From Ophiura sarsii (taxonomy: Eukaryota; Echinodermata; Ophiuroidea; Amphilepidida; Ophiuridae), in assembly GCA_035610835.1 (NCBI GenBank), contig CM069441.1, positions 80,957,848 to 81,021,847 on the forward strand: a stretch of DNA of 64,000 nt, in the 5' to 3' direction. Positions within the stretch are counted from its first letter, which is position 1; the number at the start of each line of letters is the position of its first letter. The notes below the pieces were generated by a model. The model had not been told where the DNA came from and did not search any database. It was given only the letters and a program-made list of their open reading frames with translations. Below are positions 43,161-56,274 of this stretch, piece by piece. The position numbers and the translations under genes were made by a program.

Positions 43161-44077
43161 ATTTTGGAGTTATGTCTATTTGAATAAAACACTGATAACT
43201 CACAGAATTTTGCCCAAAACTCATCATACAAAGAGTTTTTACATTTTTTGTCAAGTTGTCATTTCAATGAGTACTCTGTGTCATCATAAAGTTGGAGGTT
43301 TATTTCAGCGGGTCTGGTGTTTCTCATAATCACACATAATCATGCGTTTTGTAGGACATGGTCTATCAGTGGTAGCACAAAGACCCGATGCTGAACGTAG
43401 ACTACATATCAGTCGTTGGATCATTGGTTAGGGCATCTTCGCTCACTTCGCTTGGACTTGCAGTCAGCTGAAATGAAAATAAAAGAGAAGAACACTTTTA
43501 ATAATTTAGTTTGAATTTCCAACAAAACACAAACTTCTTTTGACAAGTCTTGATTGATCTGCCCTGTCATTTAGACCTACATCATGTACATTGATTGTTA
43601 CATCTAGGCAGTAATTTTAAAATAGTCAAGTCATGAACAATTGAAAGTACAAAATTAAATTGGTTTGAGCATGCGCACTTTGGTTACGGACGTCTAGCAA
43701 TGCATTGAAGCAATATCAAAGATTTAAACAATTGGCGATAGCTCCGCAGAAATATTTAAACAGTCAGCTCATGAAATAATCTAAGTACAACATTTTAGAA
43801 TCCTATAAAATAATGGTTAGGCTATGATCATATTTTCTACCGTAATGCTGAAATTGTTACAATTCGGGTCGAGTCAGAATTTAAAAATTTAAAATTAGGT
43901 GCAAATTGCGGACTATTAGTCGCCTTTTTAGTCGGATTTATAATTGAACGAACATGTTGAAGCAGCGTATTGCGTACATTGCGTGAAGCGTGCACAACCA
44001 TAAGCATGATCATTTCAGGCGCGACCACAGGGGTGGTGCGTACGTGCGTGTTGTTCGTTCAATTATTAATAGAACTA

Positions 44078-44759
44078 CAGGGTGACCCAGAAAATGTTGA
44101 ACCCAAAATTCTCAAACTTAAAAAAATTATGTAAAAATAAAAATAAATAAATATGGCATTCTGTATTCAACAGTTATGTAAACAATTTATTCAGCTTTCT
44201 GGAGAACTTGAGATCATGTAAATTGGCTTTACCAAACTAAAGATACACTTGATTGTGTGACAGGGGGTGTTTTCGCCCTTTTGTAAAAGTGAAAAAATTG
44301 TAACTTGGTTCAGATATGAAACTTAATTCTGTTCTAAGTACGGTGAGTTAAGTAATCTTTTCTTTTGATCTGTATTTATCAAATTAACATTTTCAAATGA
44401 AGTCAAGGGGACTTCAGTTTTTGTTTTCAAGTCTCTTATATAATAATAATATTGATTTACATAATAAATGAATATTGATGAGATACTGTGCAGAAATGGT
44501 TTCAAACAGGCACTTGTTCTGCTCATGTAGCATGAAACAATTTTTTGCATTTCACTTGCACTACAAAACAACACTTCTTATAAAATTACACGTATTTTAA
44601 GTTTCGTGTGGCCTATTTTTATGATCTAAAATGTTTCAGAAAGTTAAATGTATGGTGCACATAGCTGGTGAACGAGTTATGCAATATTTTGTAATTTTAA
44701 TGGTAAAAAATATATTGAATTTTGTGATTTTGGGGTTCAACATTTTCTGGGTCACACTG
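44078..44759. mobile_element. Mariner-like non-autonomous element, copy 2
   Basis: Identical layout to 30263-30944, TA flanks at 44076-44077 and 44760-44761. Carried along by the segmental duplication. Confidence 0.75.
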
Positions 44760-45350
44760 TATAATAATATCAATATTATTAACCCTATACCAGCCAGGCT
44801 AGGCATGATCATAACATTTGAAAATAAAAGTATCTCTTTGAAAATGGAATACATGGAAACAAAGTACTTTTCTATGAAATATGATGGTTCAACCATGTCT
44901 CTGCAGGCTGAATAATAACAAAGTTATAACAAAAGGTAGCTTGCTTCATATTGCTAAAAACTGGTCTAGTCTTGCAAATTTTAAACCAATTTAGGGACCG
45001 TTCATTATTTCTACCGGAGGGGGGCCGGTAGCTGGAAGAAAGCAACAACCAAAAAACACATGACCCCCCCCCTTCCCAAGATACTAAAAAGTTATGACCC
45101 CCCCCCCCCCTCTGGAATGTAGAAAAAAGTTATGACCCCCCCCCCTTTTTTTTTTGTACACACCCTGGCTTACAAATACAATAAGCATAAACAATTGAAG
45201 GGTGACTGCAATAAATTAGCACTTTATTGCACCCACCCCTTCAATTATGAATATTTGAGAATACTATTTTTTTTTAAATATACACACAAAAAATAAAAAT
45301 GTACAACAATTATATTATTATATACACTTGTGATTTTTGTGGAGTAAAGT

Positions 45351-45779
45351 CAAAGAAGATTTCTTGATGCACCCCAGGATGCTTCACTTTCATCACATGA
45401 CCACTGATTTCTGTCACCAGTGTCTACTGGTTCCCATTGACATTACAGTGCAAGGAAATGCTTATAAAGTTGTTAAACAAGGGTCTTTAAGAAGATACTG
45501 TTGCAAGTAATATGATTGATGTGTCTTTAATACAGTTCTCTCTTGATTTTCTTAAAGACCCTATATTTTTAAAAATACAAGTTTTAGTTGGGATTCAACT
45601 TCTTTCATATTTGTGGCAAAATTTGCCCTATCTGTACATGTATTACTATGGTAGAGGTCAGACGACCTCCAGCTGTTAATTACTTTAACACATGTGTTGC
45701 ACTATTTGTTTTGGTGATAAGCCCGGCTGGTACTGTAGGGGCGCTAAGCATGATGGGGTACATCAAGAAATCTTCTTTG
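45351..45779. mobile_element. MITE with 9-bp target duplication, present only in copy 2
   Basis: 429 bp; TIR CAAAGAAGATTTCTTGATG at the left and its exact complement at the right, extended imperfectly to about 26 bp (…cacccca/…taccccat). Flanked by GAGTAAAGT on both sides (45342-45350 and 45780-45788). A 9-bp duplication suggests a Mutator-like (MULE) relative. Internal frames (45588-45937 region) show no transposase. The matching site in copy 1 (31525-31550) has the flanks but no element. Confidence 0.9.
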
Positions 45780-47894
45780 GAGTAAAGTGTATAATTTCAG
45801 AGAGTGTAGGGTGGGCATGTTGTCAGCATGGGCACAGTGTATGCAACTTTGGCTCTGTGCATGCAAACATTTGCCTGTGTGCATGTAAAATTGTGATATT
45901 CAGCCATTTTTACAATTTTAAGGGGAAAAAAAAATAATAATAAAAATTTTAAAAAAATCAATTTTTCAAGGAAATATTGCTGTTGTGCAGGTAACTTTTA
46001 TTTTTTAAATCGGACACTGCATGGGCATGTTCTCAGCATGGGCATGAAGCGGCGTAGCTAGGTTTTTCATATTGGTGGGGCGAAAATTAAAAATTAACCA
46101 AAAATACTTTTACCGACTAAAAAATGTGCACGTAGCGCGCAAACATTTACTATTTTCCCATGATCGAGTTCTATTTGGGATTTAAACATGCTTTAAAACA
46201 CAGAAAATCTAGTTTGTGGCCACATGCGCATGATTGAGGTCTATTTTAGCTTTAATAGCTTGTCCAAAAAAAAAATGGTTAAAAAAGTGATTTGTTTGTG
46301 ATTTTCTCAAAAAACAACATTTTTGGTCAAAAATGATGCCAACAATGGATTCTCTGACCCAAATCCCATCCAAAAATGTATACTTCTATATGCATTTGAT
46401 TAATAGTTCAATAATTACAGCACTCACAAAATTCCAAAAAAACTTCCTTAACATGCTTTAAAACACTGAAAATATATTTTGTGGGCACATAAAAAGAGCC
46501 ATATTTCACATGATTGAGGTCTATTTTGGCTTTAAACGTGCTTTAAAACACCGAAAAATCTATTTTGTGGTTATGCGGGCATAGCACAAGAGAAATAGGC
46601 ATATTTCCCATGAATGAGGTCTATTCTGGCTTTAAACATGCTTTAAAACACCGAAAATCTGTTTTGTGGGTACATGCGCGCATAGCGCGAGAAAAATAGC
46701 AATATTTCCCTTGATTGAGGTCTATTTTAGCTTTAAACGTGCTCTAAAACACCGAAAATCTATTTTGTGGGCACATGCACGCTTAGCGCTAGAAAAATAG
46801 CCATATTTCCCATGATTAAGGTCTATTTTGGCTTTAAAAATGCTTTAAAACACTGAAAATCTAGTTTGTGGGTACATGCGCGCGCGCTATGCGCGTGAAA
46901 AATAGCCATATTTCCCATGATTGAGGTCTGCTCTAAAACACCAACAATTTATTTGTCTTTCAAACATATTTTTGGGCCTAGTTTTGAGATGTGATGTTAA
47001 AATACCTGGGAATAGTTAGTTATTTTAAAAATAACAGCCAATATATTGATTTAAATTGTAAACCAGTACGTTGCTAGTGTTACAGTAAAAATGCTGCTAA
47101 TGTTATTTTTTATGTCCTAAAAAGAGTAACATTAGCAGCATATTTTTGGCCTAGAAACACTTTTCAAAACCTTTTCCCAAATTATAAACACCATTTTCTG
47201 TGAAGCAATAACATACAGTTTAATATCAACTTAATTAATGATTATTTAATATATCTGATTAAGCAATATCCTTACTTAAAGATTATTGGGAACTAAAAAG
47301 TGCACTTTACTGTGAACATGTCATATGTGCATGGAGCAAGAGCATTTTAAGTGAAAATCACATATTGACCCCTAATGACCCTTTTATGACATTTTTCTAC
47401 AAGGTCATGATTGCCTTTTTGCTTGTTTCATCCTGCAACATGAGATGCAACAAGTCCGATCAAAATAAGAGCATGTTTTACATGTTACTCTGTAAAATAG
47501 GTCAATGACAAAAAAAAACACCATTGACCCTAGTTCATGTTTTACTTATCGAACAACATAAGATGCAACAACTCTGATTAAAATCAGAGCATGTCTTAAA
47601 TGTCATGGTATTATAGCTCAATGACCTCTACTGACCTGTTCCTGACCTTTGACCCTTAGCCTTTGATCCCTAGGTCATGATTGATTTTTGTTCATGACTT
47701 ATCAAACCAAACAGGATGAAACAAGTCCGGTCCAAATCGGAGCATGTCTCTCGTTTTACCCTTGTATAGGTCAATGACCCCTTGTGATCCCATATGAAAT
47801 GTCACATTTTTTATTGCTGAATTTTCTATATGAACATGGACCCAAGGAATCCGTTGACCATTTCTGATGGTCATCAGTCATTTCCTCTATTTTG

Positions 47895-48235
47895 AGTGAA
47901 AGGGAAGCATTTAGCTCAGAAGGGTAGCCTGACATACAATTCAGACTCATACTGAAAGAGTAGGCTGACATTACATATACAGACACTCACTAAAGAGAGA
48001 TCATATAAGTGTGAATATTGTCAGAAATATTTTGTTCATAAGGGTAACTTCATGACATTACACATGAATACAGACTCATACTGAAGAAAAGCCATATCAA
48101 TGTGAATATTGCCAGAAAGCTTTGCTTGGAAGGGTAGCTTGACATTACACATACAGACAAACACTAAAGAGAAGTCATATCAATGTGAATATTGTCAGAA
48201 AAGTTTGCTTGGAGGGGTAGCCTGAAATAATAACA
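47895..48235 (+). pseudogene. C2H2 zinc-finger array relic, second block of copy 2
   Basis: Corresponds to 33650-34085 but lacks about 66 bp near 47956 and the 57-bp SINE-like insert. Fingers are broken as in copy 1. Confidence 0.75.
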
Positions 48236-48429
48236 TGTACTCATACTAAATACAGGTCATAAGCACGTGTCTTCCAATCAAGCTAAATTTCACCTGCCCG
48301 GCACAAAACAGGGGTGTGGGTCATATCCTTTTTTAAGAAATCAAAGGGGAGGGTTATAAATTATAATTTTTTTTTTAGGAAATTGAAGGGTGGTCATGAC
48401 TGTTTGGTACTAATATTTCAAACCAAAAT

Positions 48430-48616
48430 CATGCCCATGCTGACAGCATGCCCAGGCTGACAGCATGCCTAGGCTGACAGCATGCCCAGGCTGACAGCAT
48501 GCCCAGGCTGACAGCATGCCCAGGCTGACAGCATGCCCAGGCTGACAGCATGCCCAGGCTGACAGCATGCCCAGGCTGACAGCATGCCCAGGCTGACAGC
48601 ATGCCCAGGCTGACAG
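48430..48616. repeat. 17-bp minisatellite, 11 units, copy 2
   Basis: Same unit and the same number of units (187 bp) as 34281-34467; one unit has cct for ccc. The equal count indicates little change since the duplication. Confidence 0.95.
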
Positions 48617-49396
48617 GTCATAACTTTTTTTACATTCCAGAGGGGTGTCATAACTTTTAGGTATTTAGGGAAGGGGGGTGGTCATTTTTTGGGTTGTTGC
48701 TTTCTTCCAGCTACCCCCCTCCCCTCCGGTAGAAAAAATGAACGGTCCCTAATTGTATTGCTTTTTATGAGAGAAAGAAATGTTGATCAAGTTTGGATGA
48801 ACATGATAAAGGAATGATTCTAAAAATTAATTTAATTATATTGTTACATTCTTAAATCTTCTACTGAAATATTAAATGACCAATCTAGGTGTTCTTTTCA
48901 TCAGGTTACTAGTATGTGTTTTTATTTTTTAATGGCGTGCTAATGTATGATCAAAAAATAAAATAGGAGGTACCTGTTATTGTCTTTGTGTTATTGTAGT
49001 AGGCCTACTGATATTACAGGGACCAGGTATCGTGTTATTTTAATTTAAAATACTACAGCAATTTTTCCTTCAAATCTTTATCTGAGTATTTAATGAAAAC
49101 GATAACTGATCATTATTTTGTTAATGAATTAATATTATCCGCGTAGCAAAAAATCAACTTTCCCCTGATGTGAGCCGTGTCTGCCGTTGTCTCAGTACGA
49201 GCTACCCCGCTACTGATAAAGTAGCCGGCATCATCGGCATGCCCAGACAGGACAGCATGCCCAGGCTGACAGCATGCCCAGGCTGACAGTGTGTTATAAC
49301 TGTATTCTACATTCCAGAGGGGAATGTCATAACTTTTAAGTACTTAGGGAAGGGGGGGGGGGGGTCATTTTTTGGGGTTGTTGCTTTCTTTCAGCT

Positions 49397-49397
<1 letters not shown>

Positions 49398-49430
<33 letters not shown>
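49398..49430. repeat. Poly-C tract
   Basis: An uninterrupted run of about 32 C; copy 1 has a C-run broken by T at 35256-35298. G-quadruplex or i-motif potential; length is unreliable in any assembly. Confidence 0.85.
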
Positions 49431-49432
<2 letters not shown>

Positions 49433-50381
49433 CCTCCGGTAAAAATAATGAACGGTCCCTAATTGTATTGCTTTTTATGAGAGAAAAAATGTTGATCAAG
49501 TTTGGATGAACATGATGAAGGAATGATTCTAAAAAAAAAAATACATTCTTAAATCTTCTACTGAAATATTAAATGACCGATCTAGAGGTATTCTTTTCAT
49601 GATCAGGTGCACTGTGCAGAATCAGACAATACTACGAAATCTGACTAATGTATGATCAAAAAATAAAATAGGAGGTACCTATTATTGTCTTTGTGTTATT
49701 GTAGTACTGATATTACAGGGGCCAGGTATCGTGTTATTTTTATATACAAGTATACATTTTTTGGAAAGGATTTGGGTAAGAGAATCTGTTTTGACATCAA
49801 TTTTGACCACAAAATATCAATTATTTGACAATTTTTTTTCTCGAACAAGCTAAAAAAATAATTTTGAGTAAAAAATGCCCAAAATTGCTTGATTATAATG
49901 TTACATGGATGTAACTTATCTATGGTTTGAGCATTGCCGCAATATCAAGGATTTAGCTCTACGGAAATCAGTCAGCTCATGAAATAATGAAGTACACAAT
50001 TAGAATCCTATAAAATAACAGTAGGCTATGATCATATTTCCACCGTAATGCTGAAACTGTTACAATTTGGCCAGCCATATAAGCCTGGGAGCAATTTAAG
50101 GGGGGGGGGGGGGGGGGGGGGGCCTCGAGGAAGTTTTTGATTAATTTTTTTGAATTTTGTGAGTGCTATAATTATTGAACTATTAATCAAATGCATATAA
50201 AAAGTATAAATTTTTGGAAATTAATGGATCAGAGAATACAAATTTGGTGTCAATGTTGATTTTTTGAGAAAATCACAAAATTTACTTTTTTGACCCAAAT
50301 TTGTTTGAACAAAGCTAACACAAATAATTGTGAGTACAAAATGCCCAAATCGCTTGATTATGATATAAAGACACTAACTTA

Positions 50382-50880
50382 GGCTAATGAAATATGATTC
50401 CCAGTTTCCCGTTTCCCTACCGACCCAACTTTTCAGTTTTACCAAAACTTTCATTATTTTGTGCAAAATTACATTTTCTTGAATAAAAATCAAAACTTTT
50501 AGTGGCTCAAAATACCAGGCATATCTTCCTGTTGATTTTAAAGGATTTTTATGGCAGTGGTGTCATGGTATATGGTTGATAATGAAATTGTTTGCATTAC
50601 CTACTCAGATTTCAGACGTAATTGATGTTGCAATATTTCAGACAGATTTGTTGACATTTTCAATAACACATCTACAAATGCTTCCTTAATTGTTTTTCAA
50701 AGTGTTAAAGTGTTAATTAAGGTGTAAGATATACAAATCAATAGGTAGTTAGTAGTTAACACCCCTTTCAGATGTAACAATGAAATTGAGTGAAATAATG
50801 AATAATGAATAATGAAATAGACACCTACCCACTCTTTTAAAAATATGAAACGGGAAACTGGGAATCATATTTCATTAGCC
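50382..50880. mobile_element. PIF/Harbinger-type MITE, copy 2
   Basis: 499 bp, same TIRs and TTA flanks (50379-50381 and 50881-50883) as copy 1; longer by one aataatg unit. Confidence 0.85.
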
Positions 50881-52808
50881 TTACGGACACATTTCTTGTT
50901 TTAATTAACCTAATCTAATATATTTTGACCAAAAAGTGGAAAAAATGGAAACATTTTTTCGGTACTTTTTAGTCAACATTTCAAAATATATCAAGATTAC
51001 AAATTTTAAAAAAATTGGGTGCAATAAATAAAAAGAAACTGGCCATTGAATGATAAAATGGGATGCATGTTCATGGGGGCGGCTTTCTTAGAGAGCTAGC
51101 AGAACGTGTTAAAGCCAAGCTGGGCACACACACAAACACCTGATAATCATAGGGTGTGCTAATATCTATATAAATATACATATTATATTTTAGAAGGCCT
51201 GAGTGGCATTGTGGCATACCGTACATACATGAATACATGGGGCAATGTGGCGCACTAGTTAGGAGCGCTCATATACTACTGTGTACCGTTAGTTCTGTTG
51301 GTGTATCGTTTCAGCATTGAGTTCAATACGATACCAACCATGCAGATTGAAGTACATGAGGCATGCTCATAGTGTACCGTGGTTCGGAAGTCGCATACAA
51401 ATGATCATGGTCCCGTGTATAGGAAGATCTATCCCCTAGCACGTTAAAAGGAATAAATATGAATGAATGAATGAAAGGTCACAGACTCCTTCGTATTAAA
51501 GAATAGGGGATCGGTCCGTGTCTGTACGCTCATGTTTGTATTCCTAGGTTCCATGGATACATTGTGCAAGTATAGGCCGGGGCGGACCTACGTCATGCCG
51601 GTGAAATTCAATTAAGCAACCGCACATTGCGCCTACTGCGGATTCAAGTGCGTAACGCTGAGCTTTGACTGAGCGTGTGCATGGAATGTTTTGCTTTATG
51701 AAACACTTGTTGCAAATTTGCTAAAAATAGCTCAAAGTGCCTGTATGTCCGCACCATCCTATACTCAACAAGAGGCTTCATGCACAGTATAGGTCGGCTC
51801 GGTCATATGGGTACTTTTTACCGTTTGCCGATGACAACAAAACAGATGTTTTATTAAGTTTAAATTAAAGCTCTTCTCGACCATACCCCCACCATACCCT
51901 AGGGACCGTGTCGGGGTGTGTATGTAAACATGGTATATTAGAGGCTCTTGACTTTGGTTTGTGGTCAACGGCATGTGACGTCACTCCGGGACGACCTATA
52001 TAGGAAGATGACGATGATGGAATGGCGACATTGAGTTGACAAAACAACATCTACATCAATACTCGGCGAAATCCATAAGTCAGGGAACGCCAAGACCCCA
52101 GTTTCCTTGGGATAATGTGTGTACAGACCGGGATGATCCTCTACTCTTTACGAAGGAATCTGTGACTTTTAACGTGCACCATATTTGTACAATGTAATTC
52201 AGTTCGGTAGAATTCATCATCAATTCATACGGTCTTGTATTTCAAATACCACTCTGAAATCTGATACATGTACGTCAGCCTATATGAAATATGAATTAAG
52301 CTTACTTTTACGTGCTTGAAATCCAAGGACTTCTGTCTGTGTGCGTACTTTTTCGGAACATATTTCACGACTAATTGCTCTATACATTTATTTGTATGTA
52401 CTTGAAACATCATGGATCTATATTATTTGTGTCTTGAACATTAAAAACATCATTGAAATACCGAAATTTGAAGAATCATATGCTTAATAGAATCACAGTT
52501 CATTATGACATTGTAAATAGCACTTTGTCGCAAGTCGGCTTGAATGTAGTGTAAACTTTGACCTTTCGTTACGTTGCTATGGAAACGGCGGTGCAGTATG
52601 GACATTTTTTAATTCTGCGCAGATAGAATCTCAATGGTACCCGGTCAACTCGATGTTTGGTCAAGTCGACCGTTACGTACTCGACAGTTAACCGCCCCCA
52701 CGTAAGAAACTAGACGATAAGACAATCCAACTCGAACGATATACCCGACGATTTCACGGCCGAATTGACTGAAAATCGGTTATCATGGCCCTGAGTGGTT
52801 CCCTGTAC

Positions 52809-52939
52809 AGTCAGTCTATTTGTACAACTGTTGTACAAATAAAACCTACATGTTTACGAACCCAGAATTCGTACGAGTCACATAAATTAATGCTCTTGAT
52901 ATTTGTACAACAGTTGTACAAATAGACTGACATAGAGGA
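52809..52939. mobile_element. Tiny nested-palindrome element, copy 2
   Basis: Same as 38659-38789 without visible change. Confidence 0.7.
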
Positions 52940-53859
52940 CGAAGCAAGCTATGCTGGTTCCATGCACCCATGATCCCCGGGCTATCTAATGAGTTGAGTG
53001 CATGGAGTAATTGATGCGGGGAACCAGTTTAATATAAAATACGAATTCGAAGGTCAGTCATTGGGCGTATAACAATGTAAAGAGGAAAAGATGAATAATA
53101 GCGAGAGAGCCAGAATCCTCCATTGTCCGAAATCCTGATTTCACAGAAATATTAAAAGGTTACTATTTGGTACTCAACTAGCTGTTGAACAGTGTTATGC
53201 ATGTTGGGGTCTCCAAAAAAGTGAGTGGGACATAAAAACGGCGAATTTTTCTGGACTGAATTCTGAAATTGGTTCCTGTCTACTGTACAGCCTGTCGTGA
53301 TACGCGTTACTTCTCAATGATTTAAGCATTATCCTAACAGTTTATAGTGAATTGCCTCTAGTGACCCCACATGACAAGTCACTTTTAATTGCTGAAGACC
53401 CCATATGTGCAAGGAACCAAGGAATCTTTTGACCAATTCTGACAGTAATCAACGATTTCCTGATATAGCAGAAGCATTTTGAATGAAATAAGTGAAAATT
53501 GACATTTTGACCCCTAGTGACCCCAAATGATTTAAATTTTTAAAAACCGTTCTTTTGTAAATGCGTACGGTCAAAAGGAATATGTGGACCAATTTTGACG
53601 ATCCTAGGTCATTTCACTAAATTGGAAATGCGTTTTAAGTGAAAATCACGTTTTGACCCCTAGTGACCCCCCTGTGACCTTTGACCCCAAACTGTGAGGA
53701 CCTGTAATGAAGGTCTAGTAGAGGGTCCTACTGACCAAGTCTGGTGATTGTAGCATGTAAACTGTAGGAGAAGAAGCATTTTGTAGAAAGGTTGCAAGAA
53801 AGAAGAAGCAGAGGAAACAACCGGCAGAGATACAAGACCTCGATTTTTTGAAAAAATCA

Positions 53860-54100
53860 AGGTAAGAAGAAACAGGACGAATACAGTATATTAGTCGTTT
53901 CTCGACTAATATAAAGAAACAGGACGAATACAGTATATTAGTCGTTTCTCGACTAATATAAGAAAGAAACAGGACAAATACAGTATATTAGTCGTTTCTC
54001 GACTAATATAATACAGTATATTAGTCGTTTCTCGACTAATATAAAGAAAGAAAATGAGGATAACAGTATATTGGTTTGCTGCGCAAAACCAATATAAATA
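53860..54100. repeat. Array of five hairpins with conserved linkers
   Basis: Four copies of an 11-bp stem tatattagtcg / cgactaatata with loop tttct at 53887-53913, 53934-53960, 53984-54010 and 54017-54043, separated by aagaaacaggac-aatacag linkers. A fifth hairpin at 54067-54096 has a different stem (tatattggttt / aaaccaatata). The array begins where copy 2 of the segmental duplication ends. Confidence 0.85.
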
Positions 54101-54109
54101 TAAAGACAC

Positions 54110-55510
54110 ACAGGGTAAAATTTAAGACTTGCTCCGATTTTGACCGGTGATGGCTCATCTTGTAGGCATTGATGAGACAAGAAAAAAAGTCAATCATTTG
54201 TTTGGGGTCAAAGGTCAAGAAAAGGTCACTAGGGGTCCTAATGTAGTAAAAATTTACATTTCGACCCCTAGTGACCCTTTTTTGACCTTTGACCTGGTTA
54301 TTATAATTGACTTATTTTCTTGGCTCATCAAACCAAACAAGATGCAACAAACCCGGTCCAAATCGGAGCATGTCTTAAGTTTTACCCTTGTTAAGTTCAA
54401 TGACCCCTAGTGACCCCGTATGACATGTCACTTTTAATCGCTGAACACCCTATATGTGCATGTACCCAAGGAATCTTTTGACTCATTATGAAGGTCATGA
54501 ATCATTTCCTCTGAGACAAGATGCATTTTAAGTGATCGAATTGAAAATTTACATTTTGACCCCTAGTGACCCTTTTTTGACCTTTGACCTGGTCAATATG
54601 ATTGACTTATTTTCTTGGCTCATCAAACCAAACAAGATGCATTAAACCCGGTCCAAATCGGAGCATGTCTTAAGTTTTACCCTTGTTAAGTTCAATGACC
54701 CCTAGTGACCCCGTATGACATGTCACTTTTAATCGCTGAACACCCTATATGTGCATGTACCCAAGGAATCTTTTGACTCATTATGAAGGTCATGAATCAT
54801 TTCCTCTGAGACAAGATGCATTTTAAGTGATCGAATTGAAAATTTACATTTTGACCCCTAGTGACCCTTTTTTGACCTTTGACCTGGTCAATATGATTGA
54901 CTTATTTTCTTGGCTCATCAAACCAAACAAGATGCAACAAACCCGGTCCAAATCGGAGCATGTCTTAACTTTTACCCCTGTTAAGTTCAATGACCCCTAG
55001 TGACCCCGTATGACATGTCACTTTTAATCGCTGAACACCCTATATGTGCATGTACCCAAGGAATCTTTTGACCAATTCTGATAATCATGGGCCATTTCCT
55101 CTTGAAAAAATAGCATTTTAAGTGACTGGAGTGAAAATTGACATTTTGACCCCTAGTGACCCCAAATGATTTTTAATTTAAAAAACCGTTCTTTTGTACA
55201 TGCGTACGGTCAAAAGAAATATGTGGACCAATTTTGACGATCCTAGGTCATTTCACTAAATTGGAAATGCGTTTTAAGTGAAAATCACCTTTTGACCCCT
55301 AGTGACCCCTGTGTGACCTTTGACCCCAAACTGTGAACACCCTATATGAAGGTTAGGTGGGGGGTTCTACTGACCAAGTTTGGTGATTGTAGCATGTAAA
55401 CTGTAGAAAAAATAGCATTTTTTAGATGGGTTTGAGGAAAGAAAAAAAAGAAAAAAAAGAAAAAAAAGAAGAAACACGTCAGATACAATACCTGGATTTT
55501 TGAAAAAATC
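54110..55510. repeat. TGACC-motif tandem array 3
   Basis: Units of about 295 bp between 54240 and 55130 (ttttttgacctttgacctgg at 54276, 54571 and 54866). Perfect TGACCT-T-TGACCT words at 54283, 54578 and 54873. The start (54115-54240) runs in the opposite orientation (gtcactaggggtcc on the + strand), so two units face each other. Ends with the purine tract and a hairpin cassette at 55435-55515. Confidence 0.9.
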
Positions 55511-56160
55511 AAGGTAACTAATCCCAGTTTTTATCATAATTGAGGGTGCAGCATCCAACACATCTCTTAATGTCCCTTTAATTGTAAATATAAATTTTGC
55601 CTCCATGCACATGTGCGAATTTACATTCACAATATCTGATATATTTGACACACTATACACACTATGATATAGCCAAATTGTTGGGTATTACAGAGTAACG
55701 GTTGTTGAACAAAATATGAAAATGAGTTTCTGAGAAAATCTCTTTTGAAAAATTGCGAGTTCTAGAGAGTCGGGATAGACTCATCAAAATACACGGTTTA
55801 GATGATTAAATTTGATGGAACAACTTAAATTGACCCTTGAAAATGTATATTATCATACAATCAATTTTTACCTGATAGAATAGATAAAATGCAATGATAA
55901 AGTTATCGGTCCTATCCATCTCACTAAAAATATGTTCGTTGGTGATTAATGTTATTACATAGTGATGGATGTCGAATTTTCGTCATACTTGGGCAGTATT
56001 TAGCATCCGTCAGTATGTAATACAACAGTCGGTAATGTTTTTAATATACGTCACATCGCTGTCCGTCACCTCTGATTTGTTTGCCGTATGTCTATTACAT
56101 AGTGACTGATGCTGAGTCGATGGCCAAGATTCGCCGTTTGGAACTATCAATATTTTGTAT
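55511..56160. other. Non-coding stretch
   Basis: No gene seen. A weak direct repeat (attacatagtga-tgatg) at 55953 and 56092. Confidence 0.4.
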
Positions 56161-56161
56161 A

Positions 56162-56253
56162 TTATCCCCTGTTTGATAACGCAATACGGGAAGATACCTA
56201 TGGCACCCAACCATAATTGGTATCGACCTATTGCGTTATCAAACAGGGGATAA
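56162..56253. repeat. 26-bp-arm stem-loop
   Basis: ttatcccctgtttgataacg is the start of a 26-bp arm (56162-56187), matched by the complementary arm 56228-56253 with one mismatch near the loop. Either a 92-bp MITE or the stem of a structured sequence. Confidence 0.75.
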
Positions 56254-56274
56254 CAAATTTATCACTTAGGAAAA

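Larger units (their letters stand above)
44994..48749. mobile_element. TIR composite element, copy 2 (3.8 kb)
   Basis: Same TIRs as 31179-34600. Longer by the nested 429-bp MITE and a duplication of about 24 bp near 45855. Contains the 100-bp array at 46158-46965, a TGACC unit at 47345-47885 and zinc-finger relics. Confidence 0.65.
42108..53872. repeat. Segmental duplication, copy 2 (11.8 kb)
   Basis: See copy 1. Base differences are few along most of its length, so the duplication is young. Copy 2 is the one carrying the MITE at 45351-45779, and it shows shortened homopolymers and a loss of about 25 bp in the 100-bp array near 46930. Confidence 0.9.

Noticed and set aside
51765..52050. Minus-strand frames in the GC-richer part of copy 2
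   Set aside because: The matching region of copy 1 (37620-37900) breaks these frames by small differences, so they are not conserved coding sequence.
28293..53872. LTR retrotransposon with 11-kb terminal repeats
   Set aside because: No gag-pol frame between the copies, no primer-binding site or polypurine tract, and the repeats are far too long; a segmental duplication fits better.
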